From positions 1 to 64,000 of the forward strand of contig NZ_MZGT01000024.1 of assembly GCF_002029255.1 (NCBI RefSeq): a DNA stretch of 64,000 bases, in the 5' to 3' direction. Numbering within the stretch: position 1 is the stretch's first letter; every line of letters begins with the position of its first letter. The notes under the pieces were generated by a model that ran no database searches, had not been told where the DNA came from, and worked only from the letters and a program-made list of their open reading frames with translations. Of the stretch, positions 61,186 through 64,000 are shown in pieces. The DNA comes from Clostridium chromiireducens. GTDB lineage: Bacteria > Bacillota > Clostridia > Clostridiales > Clostridiaceae. Both the position numbers and the translations under genes were made by a program.

Positions 61186-62664
61186 ATGCGACATAATAAG
61201 TTGAAAAAATTAGTAGTATTAGCTGTATTTTTATGCATTAGCAGTGTTCCAGTGGTTACTTATGCAAAGGATGCAAGAATTAATGGGGAAATAGCTGAAC
61301 AAAGTAAAGTTATAATTGAAGAAAATTGGTTAACAAAGGAAGTTGCTAATCAATTAAAAAAGAAAGTTAGTGATCTTACAGAATTGGATTTTTTAAGTAT
61401 TACTAAAATTGACTTGAAATACGAAAAATATGACGATGTGATTCCACAAGAAATAAAGTTATTGAAGAATTTGGAATACTTAGATTTAAATTACTCAAAG
61501 ATAGAAGGAAAAGTTCCTGAAGCGTTAGGAGATTTACCTAAGTTAACTTATTTAGATTTAGGAGATAATAAGATTGAAGAATTACCAGATGTAGTTAAGC
61601 AAAAAATAATTAATGGTAATTATACATATTGCGATGTAGAAGGAAATAAATTCAGACTTGATGAAGGTTGGTATTTTCTAAAGGGAAAATGGTGTTATTT
61701 AGATAGAAATGGAAGTAGAATTAAAGGGACAAGCATAAGGATAAATGGAAAGTTTTATGAATTTAATGAAGAAGGTAATGTAAGAGAAGGTTGGGAAAGC
61801 GATAAGGATAAAAATTGGTATTATTATGATAGAATAAATGGACTCATAAAAAATGACTGGAAGTTAGTTTCTGGAAAATGGTATTACTTTAATGAAGATG
61901 GAATAATGCAAAAAGGATCTCAAGTAATAAAAGGTGTAAAATATTATTTAAGCGATAGTGGAGCTATGGTTACTGGCTGGCAGAAAATAAACAATAACAA
62001 TTATTATTTTTGTAGTACTGGTGGAATGCAGTATGGTTGGTTAAATCTAAGTGATAAAGTATTTTATCTAGATGAAAGTACAGGGGTTATGGTAACAGGG
62101 GATCGAGTTATTAATGGCAAAAAATATAAGTTTAATAGTGATGGTTCATTAATAAAAAATGTATGGTTAGATAATTACACATATGTACAAGCTAACGGTG
62201 AAACAGTAAACACATACTATAATTATTCACATTCTAATACAAACTATCAATTATTTAAATATATGACTGATGTAAATAATCAGTGGAGTGTTGATAGCAA
62301 AGCAATAGCTTTACATGGAGGAATAACAAGCAATAATTGTGTATATTTTAGTTCGGAAGCATTAAGAAGAATAGGCGTTAATATTCCAGTATCTGCATCA
62401 AATACATATCAACTAGAAAATATATTAAAGAGTATGGGTTTTGCATATAGTTATGATTTTTCACAAATAAAACCAGGAGATATTGTTTTCACAAATAATT
62501 ATTCACATGTATATATATTTATGTGCTGGGATAAAGATGGGTATGCTTATATTGTAGATAATCAAGGGGCAAGCTTTGGTAATTCAGTTCTTCATAGAAG
62601 GAAAGTACTTGAAGATACGGCAACCACTGATAGAGCAACTCACTTCTTCTATTATCCATATTAA
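61186..62664 (+). CDS. Secreted LRR / cell-wall-binding-repeat / amidase-like protein
   Basis: 492 residues. Signal peptide at about 1-27 ('VTYA|KD'). Residues about 85-150 are leucine-rich repeats ('LLKNLEYLDLNYSKIEGKVP', 'LPKLTYLDLGDNKIEELP'). Residues about 160-345 hold some eight aromatic cell-wall-binding repeats of the 'GWYFLKGKWCYLDRNG' / 'WYYFNEDGIMQKG' type. The C-terminal 130 residues look like a CHAP or NlpC/P60-type cysteine amidase: 'NNCVYFSSEALRRIG' near 383 (Cys nucleophile) and 'YSHVYIFM' near 441 (His), with 'PGDIVFTN' before it. Probably a peptidoglycan hydrolase bound to the wall. AAGGAG ribosome site; own terminator. Confidence 0.85.
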   Translation: MRHNKLKKLVVLAVFLCISSVPVVTYAKDARINGEIAEQSKVIIEENWLTKEVANQLKKKVSDLTELDFLSITKIDLKYEKYDDVIPQEIKLLKNLEYLDLNYSKIEGKVPEALGDLPKLTYLDLGDNKIEELPDVVKQKIINGNYTYCDVEGNKFRLDEGWYFLKGKWCYLDRNGSRIKGTSIRINGKFYEFNEEGNVREGWESDKDKNWYYYDRINGLIKNDWKLVSGKWYYFNEDGIMQKGSQVIKGVKYYLSDSGAMVTGWQKINNNNYYFCSTGGMQYGWLNLSDKVFYLDESTGVMVTGDRVINGKKYKFNSDGSLIKNVWLDNYTYVQANGETVNTYYNYSHSNTNYQLFKYMTDVNNQWSVDSKAIALHGGITSNNCVYFSSEALRRIGVNIPVSASNTYQLENILKSMGFAYSYDFSQIKPGDIVFTNNYSHVYIFMCWDKDGYAYIVDNQGASFGNSVLHRRKVLEDTATTDRATHFFYYPY

Positions 62665-62702
62665 GTTTATTGTTAATTAAAGAAATTTTAGACAATAATT
62701 TG

Positions 62703-62752
62703 AGACGTTCATGATTGATAGGAAACTATTAATCATGGATGTTTTTTTATTA
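62703..62752 (+). terminator. Terminator of the cell-wall protein gene
   Basis: CGTTCATGATT pairs with AATCATGGATG (G.U pairs), followed by seven Ts. Confidence 0.75.
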
Positions 62753-62846
62753 AAAAATATTGTAAAGATTTTTAATCATATATATATAAGTAACATAGTA
62801 TAAATAAAAATATGAGTATAATTGAAGGAATGAAAGGTGAGTTCTT

Positions 62847-63788
62847 ATGAAAATTAATGTTGATATATTTTCGGGTTTTTTAGGAGCCGGAAAAACCATG
62901 CTAATTAAGAAGTTATTAAGTGAAAAAGCGTATGGAAAAAATACAATAATAATTGAAAATGAGTTCGGTGAGGTAGGAATTGATGGAGATATATTAAAAG
63001 AAAGTAATGTTGAAATAAAGGAAATCAATTCAGGATGTATATGTTGTCAGGTGTCGGGTAACTTCGGAGAGGCGGTTTTTGAGGTCATAAATAAATATAA
63101 TCCAGATAACATAATTATAGAGCCATCAGGAGTAGCAAAATTAAGTGAAGTTTTGAACATTCTACAAGGAATAAAGTTTCAGCATAAGATAGAGGTAAGA
63201 TATATTTTTACTTTAATTGATATTCGGAATTATGATACGTATTTAAAGAATTTTAAAGAATTTTACGAGAACCAAATAAGGAAAGCAAACACAATAGTAT
63301 TAAGTCGAAGTCAATTCGTTGATAGTGAAAAGATAAAGACTACAATTGAATCCTTAAGAAACCTTAATTCCAAAGCCGAAATAATATTTAAGCCATGGGA
63401 AAATTTAAAAGCGAAAGATTTCTTTTTGGCAGGAAACATTGAAAGTAAGTTAAGTTTAGAATTAACTAAATCTAATACAAATAAATTTTTGAGACGTGAG
63501 AAAGAACATGATGCTAAAGAAATTTTTGAAAGCTATCCAATTGAGCTTATTGAAAGTACGAGTATTCAAGAGCTTCAGAAAAAATTCGAGTTTATTGCTA
63601 ATAATGAAAAGTTTGGTAATATACTAAGAGCAAAGGGAATTTTAAAAGGATTAGATGGTCTATACTATCAATTTGACTATGTTCCAAATGAATTTAAAAG
63701 TAGAAAAATTAGGTGGTCTAATAAAAAAGTTGTTTCAATTATTGGGAGTAAATTGAACAAACATGAGTTACTACAGTTATTTAAGTAA
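62847..63788 (+). CDS. COG0523 (CobW/G3E) GTP-binding metal chaperone
   Basis: 313 residues. P-loop 'GFLGAGKTMLIKKLL' near 10, 'IIENEFGEVGIDG' near 36, the CxCC metal motif as 'GCICCQVSGNF' near 64-68 and 'NIIIEPSGVAKLSEV' near 90. COG0523 GTPases insert or shuttle zinc, cobalt, iron or nickel. The metal is unknown. The C-terminal domain (about 215-313) is divergent. A second family member starts 107 bases downstream on the same strand. Confidence 0.88.
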   Translation: MKINVDIFSGFLGAGKTMLIKKLLSEKAYGKNTIIIENEFGEVGIDGDILKESNVEIKEINSGCICCQVSGNFGEAVFEVINKYNPDNIIIEPSGVAKLSEVLNILQGIKFQHKIEVRYIFTLIDIRNYDTYLKNFKEFYENQIRKANTIVLSRSQFVDSEKIKTTIESLRNLNSKAEIIFKPWENLKAKDFFLAGNIESKLSLELTKSNTNKFLRREKEHDAKEIFESYPIELIESTSIQELQKKFEFIANNEKFGNILRAKGILKGLDGLYYQFDYVPNEFKSRKIRWSNKKVVSIIGSKLNKHELLQLFK

Positions 63789-63894
63789 ATAATCTGTAGA
63801 CGATGTATTTTTATAGTATTTACTAAAATATTAGTTAGTTCTGATTTGAAATTAGTGGCATATTAAATGCTATATATAGATAGGTGGTGTAAAA

Positions 63895-64000
63895 ATGAAA
63901 ATAAATATTGAGATTGTAACAGGTTTTTTAAGTTCAGGAAAAACTACTTTTATAAACTCACTGTTAAATGAAAGTCAAGTGGAAGGTGAAAAAGTTTTAA
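63895..64000 (+). CDS. Second COG0523 (CobW/G3E) protein (partial, cut by window end)
   Basis: The first 35 residues are visible: 'MKINIEIVTGFLSSGKTTFI' and then 'NSLLNESQVEGEKVL'. The P-loop is GFLSSGKTT. It follows AGGTGGTG by five bases and runs out of the window. Tandem with the gene before it, so the two may be subunits or sequential chaperones. Confidence 0.85.
   Translation, partial: MKINIEIVTGFLSSGKTTFINSLLNESQVEGEKVL

Noticed and set aside
1-64000. tRNA, rRNA, CRISPR array, insertion sequence or prophage
   Set aside because: I looked for CCA-ending cloverleafs, rRNA cores, regular repeats with spacers and transposase or phage motifs and found none; the holin-like gene at 11083 stands alone.

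Overview
The window is AT-rich, gene-dense DNA from a low-GC, endospore-forming anaerobe, best fitted by Clostridium sensu stricto (a C. beijerinckii / C. butyricum-like relative). The grounds are an [FeFe] hydrogenase, spore genes (an SspF-like small acid-soluble protein, YtaF, a PdaB-like deacetylase), T-box controlled aminoacyl-tRNA synthetases, an Lsa/CplR-type ABC-F protein, strong GGAGG-type ribosome sites and frequent GTG/TTG starts. No rRNA, tRNA, CRISPR array, transposase or phage block was found. Functions come from motifs read by eye.

1-8.6 kb: a ferritin-like protein, a MntA/HepT toxin-antitoxin pair, a DUF1858 protein, a half-size sulfite-reductase-like protein, a HAD phosphatase, a hydrogenase fused to a NuoF-like SLBB region, and a DUF47-Pit phosphate transport operon behind a Pho-box-like repeat. 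8.6-15.3 kb: an Mbeg1-like hydrolase, a metallophosphoesterase, a small membrane protein, a glyoxalase-fold protein, a PatB-type C-S lyase, and an ABC-F resistance gene behind a leader that looks like a ribosome-controlled attenuator.

15.3-27.1 kb: T-box-valS, a TerC-like protein, folC, a 660-aa protein ending in a HIRAN domain, TSCPD, YncE-like and DUF4364 proteins, a PdaB-like deacetylase and an SSB-like protein. 27.2-36.9 kb: dapH divergent from an aminotransferase that probably completes the acetyl-diaminopimelate route, ppnP, a frame-shifted TetR gene beside a ferredoxin-nitroreductase with two matching palindromic operators, a glycosidase, T-box-thrS, and one broken and one intact alpha/beta-hydrolase.

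37-46 kb: a methyltransferase and an Rrf2 regulator sharing a 25-bp promoter element, the asd-dapA-dapB operon, a spore protein, methyltransferase-hslO, YdcF and RluF. 46-54 kb: a small protein coupled to a sensor kinase, a response regulator, and a four-gene TolC-like/MFP/ABC ATPase/MacB-like permease operon whose promoter carries an 11-bp-period direct repeat. 54-64 kb: ytaF, leuA, hisC, a GNAT enzyme, an M42 peptidase, a small membrane protein, a HAD phosphatase, a secreted LRR/cell-wall-binding/amidase protein and two tandem COG0523 GTPases, the last cut by the window edge.

The most interesting items are the ABC-F attenuator leader, the TetR/nitroreductase operator pair with a frame-shifted regulator, the HIRAN protein, the MacAB-TolC-like operon in a presumed monoderm with its regulator and repeat, a repeated rrn-spacer-like (boxA) element, and the LRR-repeat-amidase fusion.
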